From contig PWNW01000148.1 in NCBI GenBank assembly GCA_003557605.1, forward strand, positions 1-17,571: a DNA stretch of 17,571 nucleotides. The letters are read 5' to 3'. The DNA is from Spirochaetaceae bacterium. Its GTDB lineage: Bacteria; Spirochaetota; Spirochaetia; PWKH01. Numbering within the stretch: the first letter of the stretch is position 1; the number at the start of each line of letters is the position of its first letter. This document shows, in pieces, positions 7,797-13,454 of this stretch. The notes below the pieces were generated by a model. That model did no database searches. It saw nothing but the letters and a program-made list of their open reading frames with translations, and was not told where the DNA came from. The position numbers were made by a program, and so were the translations under genes.

Positions 7797-8297
7797 CTAG
7801 TTTTCGAAAGCTTCTATTTCTTCCAGGGAAGAACGCTCCCAGTACTGGGACCGGGAAAAGAAGAGGACCCTTCCTTTTACTTCCAGAGTATCTACATGAT
7901 ATCTTCTGCCGTCAGCTGGATGAAACTTCACGTCACTTCGGTATCGTCTGCCGTCATTGGGGTCGATTATGTAGCCTCCCCTCCAGTCACCTGCTGACCG
8001 CCTGTTCATATTATAGATCCAGGGAGTGTTCAGTACTGTACGCTTTGAGAGATCCCCTGATATTGGAAAATCTGGATATGAGGAGTCAACCTTCTCAGCG
8101 ATGGTGTCATCGGGCTTATCGGTTATTTTAACAATTTCACCAAACAGCTGTCCTCCTCTCACATAAATATGCCAGAATGCAGTAGCTTCTCCGGTATCAT
8201 CGTCAATGCTCTTCCAGTAGCCCTCACAGGGATCAGCTGCAGAGATAAATGCAGTGACGAGCAATAATGCCATAATTACGAATATGCACTTTTTCAT
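7797..8297 (-). CDS. DUF2147 family secreted protein
   Basis: A 166-residue exported protein. The first 20 or so residues are a signal peptide: MKKC, a hydrophobic core, and a probable type I cleavage after FISA. There is a Cys shortly after (ADPC), but it is not in a good lipobox. The mature start GYWKSIDDDTGEATAFWHIYVRGGQLFGEIVKI fits DUF2147, a small beta-barrel-like domain found in exported proteins. Family members often have a Cys pair in the middle; here that stretch (PDDTIAEKVDSSYP) has none. The ribosome site GGGAGG lies 5 bases before the ATG. The gene probably heads a two-gene unit with the radical SAM gene. Molecular role is unknown. Confidence 0.75.
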   Translation of the reverse strand: MKKCIFVIMALLLVTAFISAADPCEGYWKSIDDDTGEATAFWHIYVRGGQLFGEIVKITDKPDDTIAEKVDSSYPDFPISGDLSKRTVLNTPWIYNMNRRSAGDWRGGYIIDPNDGRRYRSDVKFHPADGRRYHVDTLEVKGRVLFFSRSQYWERSSLEEIEAFEN

Positions 8298-8316
8298 ATA
8301 TACCTCCCTTCCGGCA

Positions 8317-8345
8317 AGTATACAGGAAAAACCCGCTCTTCTAAA
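8317..8345 (-). promoter_or_regulatory. promoter of the DUF2147-radical SAM unit
   Basis: Minus strand TTTAGA (8345-8340), a 17-base spacer and TATACT (8322-8317). Four of six -35 bases and five of six -10 bases match consensus. The expected transcript start leaves a short leader before GGGAGG and the ATG at 8297. Confidence 0.55.
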
Positions 8346-8414
8346 GTGAATATTCTGCCTGGATAATCATTTACCGGAAAAAGTGCATGGAAAACCTGGA
8401 TTTTTCTCTGATTC

Positions 8415-8443
8415 TTGCATTCTTCATGAAAAGTTCTTACATT
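8415..8443 (+). promoter_or_regulatory. weak promoter candidate of the HAD nucleotidase gene
   Basis: TTGCAT, 17 bases, TACATT. The -10 overlaps a small inverted repeat (TTCTTA at 8434-8439 with TAAGAA at 8443-8448, loop CAT). The -35 match is poor, so the call rests mostly on spacing and position 26 bases before the ATG. Confidence 0.35.
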
Positions 8444-8468
8444 AAGAAAAACAGAAACGAGGATACAG

Positions 8469-8921
8469 ATGGACAAAAAAATTCTCTACATTGATATGGA
8501 CGGGGTGCTTGTTAATTTCAAATCAGCAGTCGATAAGCTTGATGAAGAGTCAAAGAAGCAATACGAACCCAGATTCTATGAAATTCCCGGTTTATTCCTG
8601 AAGATGGAACCCATGGAAGGGGCTGTGGAAGCTTTTCACCAGCTCTCAGAAGTGTATGACACATATATTCTTTCGACCGCACCCTGGTCAAACCCCTCTG
8701 CCTGGACCGATAAGCTCATCTGGGTAAAGGAGCACCTCGGTGATGAGTCTGCTGCACATAAACGGCTGATTCTTACCCATCACAAGAACCTGAACCGAGG
8801 CGATATCCTCATTGATGATAATGATAAGAAGTGCGGAATCGATAAATTCCAGGGTGAGCATATTCACTTCGGACAGGAACGGTTTCCTGACTGGAAATCT
8901 GTTCTTGACTACTTGCTTTAA
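8469..8921 (+). CDS. HAD-family 5'(3')-deoxyribonucleotidase-like protein
   Basis: A 150-residue cytoplasmic phosphatase of the NT5C family (pfam06941-like), expected to remove phosphate from (deoxy)nucleoside monophosphates. All four HAD motifs are visible. Motif I is YIDMDGVLVNF, with nucleophile Asp9 and acid/base Asp11. Motif II is ILSTAPW, with Thr70. Motif III is the Lys in HHKNL (K106). Motif IV is GDILIDDNDK (Asp116/Asp117). GAGGA at 8459-8463 lies 5 bases before the ATG. It stands alone on the plus strand, divergent from the DUF2147 unit and followed by tRNA-Leu. Substrate preference cannot be read from sequence. Confidence 0.85.
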   Translation: MDKKILYIDMDGVLVNFKSAVDKLDEESKKQYEPRFYEIPGLFLKMEPMEGAVEAFHQLSEVYDTYILSTAPWSNPSAWTDKLIWVKEHLGDESAAHKRLILTHHKNLNRGDILIDDNDKKCGIDKFQGEHIHFGQERFPDWKSVLDYLL

Positions 8922-8969
8922 GAAATATTAGATGGTGAAGCCAAAATATTATTGAAATTGTTCCTCCAT

Positions 8970-8975
8970 TATACT
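8970..8975 (+). promoter_or_regulatory. probable -10 box of the tRNA-Leu gene
   Basis: TATACT lies 24 bases before the tRNA. A TTGAAA at 8952-8957 is only 12 bases away, too close to pair with it, and a 17-base spacing gives TATTAT. The -35 is therefore uncertain. Confidence 0.35.
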
Positions 8976-8999
8976 AAGCTGTGACAGAATCAGTTTTTA

Positions 9000-9083
9000 G
9001 CCGGCGTGGTGAAATTGGTAGACACGATAGACTCAAAATCTATTGAGCGCAAGCTTGTATCGGTTCGAGTCCGATCGCCGGTA
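9000..9083 (+). tRNA. tRNA-Leu, anticodon CAA
   Basis: A complete class II cloverleaf of 84 bases reading UUG codons. The acceptor stem GCCGGCG (9000-9006) pairs with CGCCGGT (9076-9082), with a G-U at the first pair, and the discriminator is A9083. The D stem is GTG/CAC. The anticodon stem ATAGA/TCTAT encloses CTCAAAA with anticodon CAA at 9034-9036. A 15-base variable arm (9044-9058) can fold as AGC-GCAA-GCT, as expected for leucine tRNAs. The T arm is ATCGG-TTCGAGT-CCGAT. The 3' CCA is not encoded and must be added. Confidence 0.97.
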
Positions 9084-9111
9084 AGATTTACAAAATATGG
9101 AATTATATGAG

Positions 9112-9141
9112 AACCACCGGTATTGAAACTGGTGGTTTTTT
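9112..9141 (+). terminator. intrinsic terminator after tRNA-Leu
   Basis: Ten paired bases (9112-9121 with 9128-9137, one G-U), a six-base loop ATTGAA, and six T from 9136 to 9141. It is the only clear canonical rho-independent terminator in the window. Confidence 0.9.
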
Positions 9142-9164
9142 ATTCTTCATACAAAGGGTCTATA

Positions 9165-9470
9165 TTATCGGTCAAGCAGTTTAACCACATGATCCATAGT
9201 CAGCAAGTGAATATCTTGTTCATCTTCAAGAAAGGGTATCACATCTGACATTACCTGATTCCAGTTCATTCCCTGGATTCGTTTTGAGAACAGTAAACCT
9301 CATTTGATGATTTCTGATGCCCATGATATTGATTGACAATCAGCCTTGATAGGATCAATGGAATTACTATTATCGAGGCATTCTGTCAATAAAAGAATCA
9401 TGGTCACTTCATTTGACATTCCGGGATAATCCAGATGCTCCTTCATTAGCTGCAATAGGGCAAAATCATA
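9165..9470 (-). pseudogene. remnant of a gene tail, resembling AbiEii-type nucleotidyltransferase toxins
   Basis: On the minus strand one frame reads from about 9470 as TYDFALLQLMKEHLDYPGMSNE, continues to WASEIIK, meets TGA at 9300-9302, and goes on in the same frame as GLLFSKRIQGMNWNQVMSDV and PFLEDEQDIHLLTMDHVVKL to a TAA at 9165-9167. A protein-like sequence on both sides of one in-frame stop, with no usable start and another stop just upstream, points to a decayed, 5'-truncated gene. The closing pattern W-x2-V-x2-DV-x-PFLE-x4-I-x-LLT-x4-V-x-LL resembles the C-terminus of AbiEii/AbiGii nucleotidyltransferase toxins as I recall them; that assignment is tentative. The upstream part (9409-9470) is inside direct repeat copy 1. 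Together with the flanking repeat this accounts for the stretch 9142-9552, which has no intact gene. Confidence 0.5.
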
Positions 9471-9582
9471 TGTACTATTTTACCCTTATATTTATCATAA
9501 AGAATTAGATTTTTACCCTTACTTTTATCATATATGGTGGTATACTTTGGGAATGAAAAGAAAGGAAGAAACCTATTTGTCA
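9409..9582 (+). repeat. 174-base direct repeat, copy 1
   Basis: Matches 10919-11092 at a constant offset of 1510 bases, without gaps. There are 7 mismatches, none in the first 95 bases. It spans the last part of the minus-strand remnant, the intergenic doublet of 22-base motifs, and the first 10 codons of the AAA ATPase gene. Confidence 0.95.
9478..9532 (+). promoter_or_regulatory. doublet of 22-base motifs upstream of the ATPase gene (copy 1)
   Basis: Two motifs at 9478-9499 and 9511-9532 share TTTTACCCTTA, two variable bases, then TTTATCATA. Their period is 33 bases, about three helical turns, so both would face one side of the DNA. They end 20 bases before the ATPase ATG. A TATACT at 9541-9546 follows. 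Likely operators or part of the promoter. The same pair recurs in repeat copy 2 at 10988-11009 and 11021-11042. Confidence 0.6.
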
Positions 9583-10926
9583 CAGTGGCACAAAAGCCCC
9601 CATCGCAAGCCTCTTATCATTCGCGGAGCAAGGCAGGTGGGAAAATCAACACTTGTGCGGATGTTCTGCCGAAATAACGGTCTTCAGCTGATCGAGCTGA
9701 ACTTTGAACAAACCCATTCCTTGAAGGGGCTGTTCACTTCGAATGATCCAATGAAGATTATCCAATCCTTGGAAATCCTCCAAGAAACGAAAATAGACTT
9801 GGAGAAGTCTATCCTCTTCCTTGATGAAATCCAGGCACATCCTGCAGCAATCCTTTCTCTGCGCTACTTTTTCGAACAGGTTCCCCAACTTGCGGTAATT
9901 GCCGCCGGGTCTTTGCTTGAGTTCTCCCTTGAACAGTATCAGTTGTCTATGCCTGTGGGAAGAGTTGAATATTTTTTTATGGGTCCCATGACCTTTGAGG
10001 AATTTCTTGAGGCAGAGGGTGCCGAACAACTGCTTACATATCTTCAGGCATATGAATTGGGTAGTGAGATTCCTCAAGCGATCCACGAAAAGGCATTGGA
10101 ATACCTTCGAACCTACTACCTGCTGGGAGGAATGCCTGAGGTAATACAAGTTTTCAGAGATACACGTTCTCTGCTTGAAGCTGACAAAGTGAAATATTCA
10201 ATACTCAACACCTATCGTGATGACTTTGCAAAGTACGAGACCCGAATAGACTTGGGTAAACTGCAGGAAGTCTTTGACAAGCTGGGAACTACCGTCGGAA
10301 AGAAAATCAGATACGTTGATATACTTCCGCAGGAACGTAGTGCCGTAACCGACCGGATATTATCCTTGTTTGTACAATCCCGGATTTTGTATAGGGCGTA
10401 TCATTCAAGTGCGAACAACCTGCCCTTGAAGGCGGAGGTCAGCCGGAAAAAATCCAAGGGAGTTTTGCTTGATATCGGAATCTATCTGGCTCTTCAGGGG
10501 TTTTCCATCGCAGATATATCCCAAGACAAGGAATTGTTTTTCTCAAACCAAGGAGAACTGGCAGAACAGTTTATCGGACAGCATTTGCTGTATAGTCAGC
10601 CGGCCTATATGCATCCTGAACTCTACTACTGGTGCAGGGAGAAAGCACAATCCAATGCAGAGATTGATTATGTAATCCAGCAGGGAAATACCATACTCCC
10701 TGTCGAAGTGAAGTCAGGAAAGACAGGAACGTTGAGATCCCTGCATCTGTTCATGGAGGTTAAACACCTATCCTATGCATTGCGCTTCTCGACTCATACC
10801 CCTGCGGTGGAGATCGTCTCCTCATCACTGCCAAAATCCGTCTACCAGTACACCCTGGTTACTTTGCCGTTATATTTAGTCGGTCAAACACGACGGTTGA
10901 TGAAATCATCTGCAGCCGTCATTTGA
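9553..10926 (+). CDS. AAA-family ATPase with DUF4143 C-terminal region
   Basis: A 457-residue protein of the AAA_14/DUF4143 family, common in accessory regions and of unknown role. The N-terminal ATPase has Walker A GARQVGKST (25-33) and Walker B ILFLDEIQ (87-94), then AAGSLLEF. The DUF4143 part spans about 200-400. It ends with a restriction-endonuclease-like pattern, AEIDYVIQQGNTILPVEVKSG at about 369-389 (E370, D372, E386, K388), as usual for this family. The start is the ATG at 9553; the frame also has a TTG two codons upstream. The first ten codons lie in repeat copy 1, and the last codon and stop (ATT-TGA) come from repeat copy 2, so the final residues after YLVGQTRRLM may differ from the ancestral end. 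Codon use looks more A/T-rich than in gnd or argH. Probably acquired. Confidence 0.88.
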   Translation: MKRKEETYLSQWHKSPHRKPLIIRGARQVGKSTLVRMFCRNNGLQLIELNFEQTHSLKGLFTSNDPMKIIQSLEILQETKIDLEKSILFLDEIQAHPAAILSLRYFFEQVPQLAVIAAGSLLEFSLEQYQLSMPVGRVEYFFMGPMTFEEFLEAEGAEQLLTYLQAYELGSEIPQAIHEKALEYLRTYYLLGGMPEVIQVFRDTRSLLEADKVKYSILNTYRDDFAKYETRIDLGKLQEVFDKLGTTVGKKIRYVDILPQERSAVTDRILSLFVQSRILYRAYHSSANNLPLKAEVSRKKSKGVLLDIGIYLALQGFSIADISQDKELFFSNQGELAEQFIGQHLLYSQPAYMHPELYYWCREKAQSNAEIDYVIQQGNTILPVEVKSGKTGTLRSLHLFMEVKHLSYALRFSTHTPAVEIVSSSLPKSVYQYTLVTLPLYLVGQTRRLMKSSAAVI

Positions 10927-11092
10927 CATTCCGGGATAATCCAGATGCTCCTTCATTAGCTGCAATAGGGCAAAATCATATGTACTATTTTACCCTTATA
11001 TTTATCATAAAGAGTTAGATTTTTACCCTTACTTTTATCATATATGGTGGTATGCCTTGAGAATGAAAAGGCAGAAAGAAACCTATTTGTCA
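10919..11092 (+). repeat. 174-base direct repeat, copy 2
   Basis: Second copy of 9409-9582, 96 percent identical. It begins at the last bases of the ATPase gene, supplies its stop codon, and repeats the remnant fragment, the 22-base doublet and the ATPase start. It fills the gene-free stretch between 10927 and 11100. Confidence 0.95.
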
Positions 11093-11161
11093 GCAGGCCT
11101 TTACAAGATGAAATCCCGGAAGGGACGTACCCGGTATTTGTTGGTCTTTAACAAATCATAG
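11063..11161 (+). pseudogene. ten-codon stub of a second DUF4143 ATPase gene
   Basis: The ATG at 11063 opens MKRQKETYLS, closely matching MKRKEETYLS at the start of the intact ATPase. Homology stops at base 11092. The frame then runs antisense through the end of the InlB/DUF1566 gene and stops with TAG at 11159-11161 after 32 codons. This is the 5' end of a duplicate ATPase whose remainder was lost. It retains the whole upstream doublet, so it could still be transcribed against the downstream gene. Confidence 0.8.
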
Positions 11162-11742
11162 TGATTCCCTTCTTCACCGAAGTGCACGGTCCAGGCATCA
11201 TCACCTTCTTCATCGCTGCTCCAGTATCTAGCTTCAGCAAAATCGCCTAATCCCTCTTCGAAGAGTTTTTCATACATTTCATCCAGTTCATTTTTGCCAG
11301 GCAGTTTCCAGTCTTCATCATCAGAGAATATTTCAAGTTCATCAGCAAACTTTATAGCATCATCCCAGTCAGACGTGATCTCATTGTCAGCAGGTGTGGC
11401 TTCGAAATATGTTGTGCCATTGACTTGAAAAATCCAGCCTCCGGTTGGGCCTCTGTCTCCGACCTCGTAGGAATCTTTTTCCTTCCATACCGCTTTAAGT
11501 GTCAGGTTCGATTCAATGGTGATTTCTCCTCCATCCGGTATATCCTGCTCTTCTCCTGTACTGCTCCATCCCTCTAAATCATATCCATACCTGACGAGTG
11601 TTCCAGGTAAATCATTAACATCTAAAACGGCTCCCGGTTTCATATATGCAGTTTTTGGGGGTTCTCCTTCCTGGTGACCAGAACTCTCAAATTCCACAAT
11701 GAATGAATACTCATATGAACCTCCATAATAATTACCTATCAA
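11101..11742 (-). CDS. InlB B-repeat plus DUF1566 domain protein, apparently lacking its export signal
   Basis: A 213-residue protein with two modules. Residues about 12-89 are one InlB B-repeat (Listeria-Bacteroides repeat): YSFIVEFESSG, then PGTLVRYGYDLEGWSSTGEE and ITIESNLTLKAVW. Residues about 95-211 match DUF1566/Lcl: GPTGGWIFQVNGTTYFEATPA, WKLPGKNELDEMYEKL, YWSSDEEGDDAWTVHF and YRVRPFRDF. Such proteins are normally surface lipoproteins. Here the only start is a TTG at 11740-11742. The frame reaches a TGA ten codons further upstream, and there is no ATG, hydrophobic segment or lipobox. It is either a 5'-truncated gene or a cytoplasmic form. The 3' end is intact and lies 8 bases from repeat copy 2. 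Confidence 0.65.
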   Translation of the reverse strand: MIGNYYGGSYEYSFIVEFESSGHQEGEPPKTAYMKPGAVLDVNDLPGTLVRYGYDLEGWSSTGEEQDIPDGGEITIESNLTLKAVWKEKDSYEVGDRGPTGGWIFQVNGTTYFEATPADNEITSDWDDAIKFADELEIFSDDEDWKLPGKNELDEMYEKLFEEGLGDFAEARYWSSDEEGDDAWTVHFGEEGNHYDLLKTNKYRVRPFRDFIL

Positions 11743-11747
11743 GGGTT

Positions 11748-11751
11748 CTCC
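11748..11751 (-). promoter_or_regulatory. ribosome binding site supporting the TTG start of the InlB/DUF1566 gene
   Basis: GGAG lies 5 bases before TTG at 11742, the only plausible start in the open frame. The match is short, so it could also be coding sequence from a longer ancestral gene. Confidence 0.4.
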
Positions 11752-11839
11752 AGGGATTGGTGCTCCTCAAGGTAGCGTAATCCTCTCTTTACATGATATA
11801 TATTAAAAGAGATTATTTTATGCGTATGAGGAGAATGCC

Positions 11840-13306
11840 ATGAAACAGAACACTGCTGACATCGGACTTGTCGGACTTGCAGTCATGGGACAGAACCTGG
11901 TACTGAATATGAACGACCACGGGTTTTCTGCAGCGGTCTTCAACAGGACCACCGCAAAGGTTGATGAGTTTATCAACGGAGCTGCCAAAGGACGGGAGAC
12001 CATCTACGGGGCCCATACGCTGGAAGAGTTCATCGGTCTGCTGAAAAGACCTCGAAAGGTTATGCTGATGGTCAAGGCAGGAACTGTTGTTGACAGCTTC
12101 ATTGATATGATTGCACCCATGCTTCAGACGGGAGATATCATCATAGATGGGGGAAACTCCCACTTTGAAGATACCCAGCGAAGGACTCGGGAGCTGAAGG
12201 AACGGGGAATTCTTTTCGTCGGGACCGGTGTTTCAGGTGGTGAGGAAGGGGCTAGAAGGGGACCATCCATCATGCCGGGAGGAAATCCTGAGGCATGGCC
12301 TCACGTAAAGCCTCTGTTTCAGGCTATTGCCGCAAAGGTTGAGGACGGTTCTGCATGCTGCGACTGGGTAGGTGAAGGCGGCGCCGGCCATTACGTTAAA
12401 ATGGTACATAACGGAATAGAATACGGTGACATGCAGCTGATCGCAGAAGCTTACCAGCTGATGCATGAAGGCCTAGGTCTGACCCACGAAGAGATGCATG
12501 AAGTATTCAGCCAATGGAATGATGGAGAACTTGACAGCTATCTTATCGAAATAACCCGGGACATTATGGTATTCAAGGATGAAGACGGCAGTCCCCTGGT
12601 AGAAAAGATCCTTGATACCGCAGGACAGAAGGGTACCGGCAAATGGACAGGGATCAGTTCTCTAGAGCTTGGGGTTCCGGTAACACTCATCGGTGAAGCG
12701 GTCTTCGCCAGGGCCCTCTCATTTATGAAGGAGGAACGTGTCCGTGCATCAAAGGTCCTGAAACCTAAGGGACTGCAGAGGGAATTCACCGGAGACAGGG
12801 AAGTATGCATTGAAGACATCAGGCAGGCACTTCTCGCATCAAAGATTGTCTCCTATGCCCAGGGATACATGCTCATGAGGGAGGCAGCAAAAGCCCACGA
12901 TTGGAATCTGAACTACGGAGATATCGCTTTGATGTGGCGAGGCGGTTGCATTATCAGGAGCAGGTTCCTCGGTGAAATAAAGCAAGCCTTCGAAAAGAAC
13001 CCGGCCCTAGAAAACCTGCTGCTGGACAGCTACTTCACCGGTGTAATGGAGCGCTGCCAGGAATCCTGGAGAAGAACAGTCCGGCAGGCAGTCGACTTCG
13101 GCATACCGGTCACGGCTCTTTCATCGGCCCTGATGTTCTTTGACGGATACCGGAGCAGTCGGCTTCCGTCAAATCTTCTGCAGGCACAGCGGGATTATTT
13201 CGGAGCTCATACCTATGAACGAACTGACCGCCCCCGGGGAGAGTTCTTCCATACCAACTGGACAGGCACCGGAGGTTCTGTCTCATCTTCCACCTACGAA
13301 GCGTAG
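11840..13306 (+). CDS. gnd: 6-phosphogluconate dehydrogenase (decarboxylating)
   Basis: Oxidises 6-phosphogluconate to ribulose-5-phosphate and CO2 with NADP+, third step of the oxidative pentose phosphate pathway; cytoplasmic dimer. The 488 residues match the long form of the family. The Rossmann loop is GLVGLAVMGQNLVLN (about 9-23), followed by NRTTAKVD, whose Arg36/Thr37 fit NADP preference. The substrate signature GEGGAGHYVKMVHNGIEYGD contains Lys187, His190, Asn191 and Glu194, the catalytic and substrate-binding residues. The C-terminal part shows LDTAGQKGTGKW and AHTYERTDRPRGEFFHTNW. GAGGAG precedes the ATG by about 7 bases. It appears to be a single-gene unit, closed by the hairpin at 13313-13348. 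No zwf or pgl is in the window. Confidence 0.97.
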   Translation: MKQNTADIGLVGLAVMGQNLVLNMNDHGFSAAVFNRTTAKVDEFINGAAKGRETIYGAHTLEEFIGLLKRPRKVMLMVKAGTVVDSFIDMIAPMLQTGDIIIDGGNSHFEDTQRRTRELKERGILFVGTGVSGGEEGARRGPSIMPGGNPEAWPHVKPLFQAIAAKVEDGSACCDWVGEGGAGHYVKMVHNGIEYGDMQLIAEAYQLMHEGLGLTHEEMHEVFSQWNDGELDSYLIEITRDIMVFKDEDGSPLVEKILDTAGQKGTGKWTGISSLELGVPVTLIGEAVFARALSFMKEERVRASKVLKPKGLQREFTGDREVCIEDIRQALLASKIVSYAQGYMLMREAAKAHDWNLNYGDIALMWRGGCIIRSRFLGEIKQAFEKNPALENLLLDSYFTGVMERCQESWRRTVRQAVDFGIPVTALSSALMFFDGYRSSRLPSNLLQAQRDYFGAHTYERTDRPRGEFFHTNWTGTGGSVSSSTYEA

Positions 13307-13312
13307 ATGCAG

Positions 13313-13348
13313 CGGAATCAGTGCTTATTCCGATCAGCACTGATTCCG
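13313..13348 (+). terminator. perfect 13-bp hairpin after gnd, no U-tract
   Basis: CGGAATCAGTGCT (13313-13325) and its exact complement (13336-13348) enclose a ten-base loop, 6 bases after the gnd stop. The following bases are AAAGGTGAAC, so it lacks the T-run of a canonical intrinsic terminator. It probably ends or protects the gnd transcript. A perfect 26-base inverted repeat could also be a protein-binding site. Confidence 0.6.
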
Positions 13349-13384
13349 AAAGGTGAACACTCATAAAAACATAACACTACATTG

Positions 13385-13415
13385 TTGAGCATTTACTATT
13401 CCTATAGTATACTAT
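13385..13415 (+). promoter_or_regulatory. promoter of the XRE-ImmA gene with a palindromic operator over the -10 box
   Basis: TTGAGC (13385-13390), a 17-base spacer and TATACT (13408-13413). The -10 is at the centre of a perfect 12-base palindrome, ATAGTATACTAT (13404-13415). A repressor bound there would block RNA polymerase, so autoregulation by the XRE domain of the downstream gene is likely, by inference. Confidence 0.6.
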
Positions 13416-13444
13416 GGTATTTCAATTTGCTTACTCGTGTTCAT

Positions 13445-13449
13445 GGAGG
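13445..13449 (+). promoter_or_regulatory. ribosome binding site that fixes the XRE-ImmA start
   Basis: GGAGG lies 5 bases before the ATG at 13455. Earlier in-frame candidates (GTG 13437, ATG 13443) overlap or precede it and have no site of their own. Confidence 0.75.
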
Positions 13450-13454
13450 ATGTA

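Noticed and set aside
9000..9083. tRNA-Leu as an integration (att) site for the accessory patch
   Set aside because: No copy of the tRNA 3' end is found downstream to 11800 and there is no integrase gene; an intact terminator follows the tRNA.
9478..9532. CRISPR-like array
   Set aside because: Only two motif units, separated by 11 bases and with no spacers or cas genes. Better explained as operators.
10469..10675. Short plus-strand frame inside the ATPase gene
   Set aside because: Alternate-frame shadow of the ATPase, with no ribosome site or domain.
11784..11812. Inverted repeat TCTCTTT/AAAGAGA before gnd as a terminator or operator
   Set aside because: Short A/T-rich arms with a 15-base loop. 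It precedes gnd and follows no plus-strand gene, so support is too weak.
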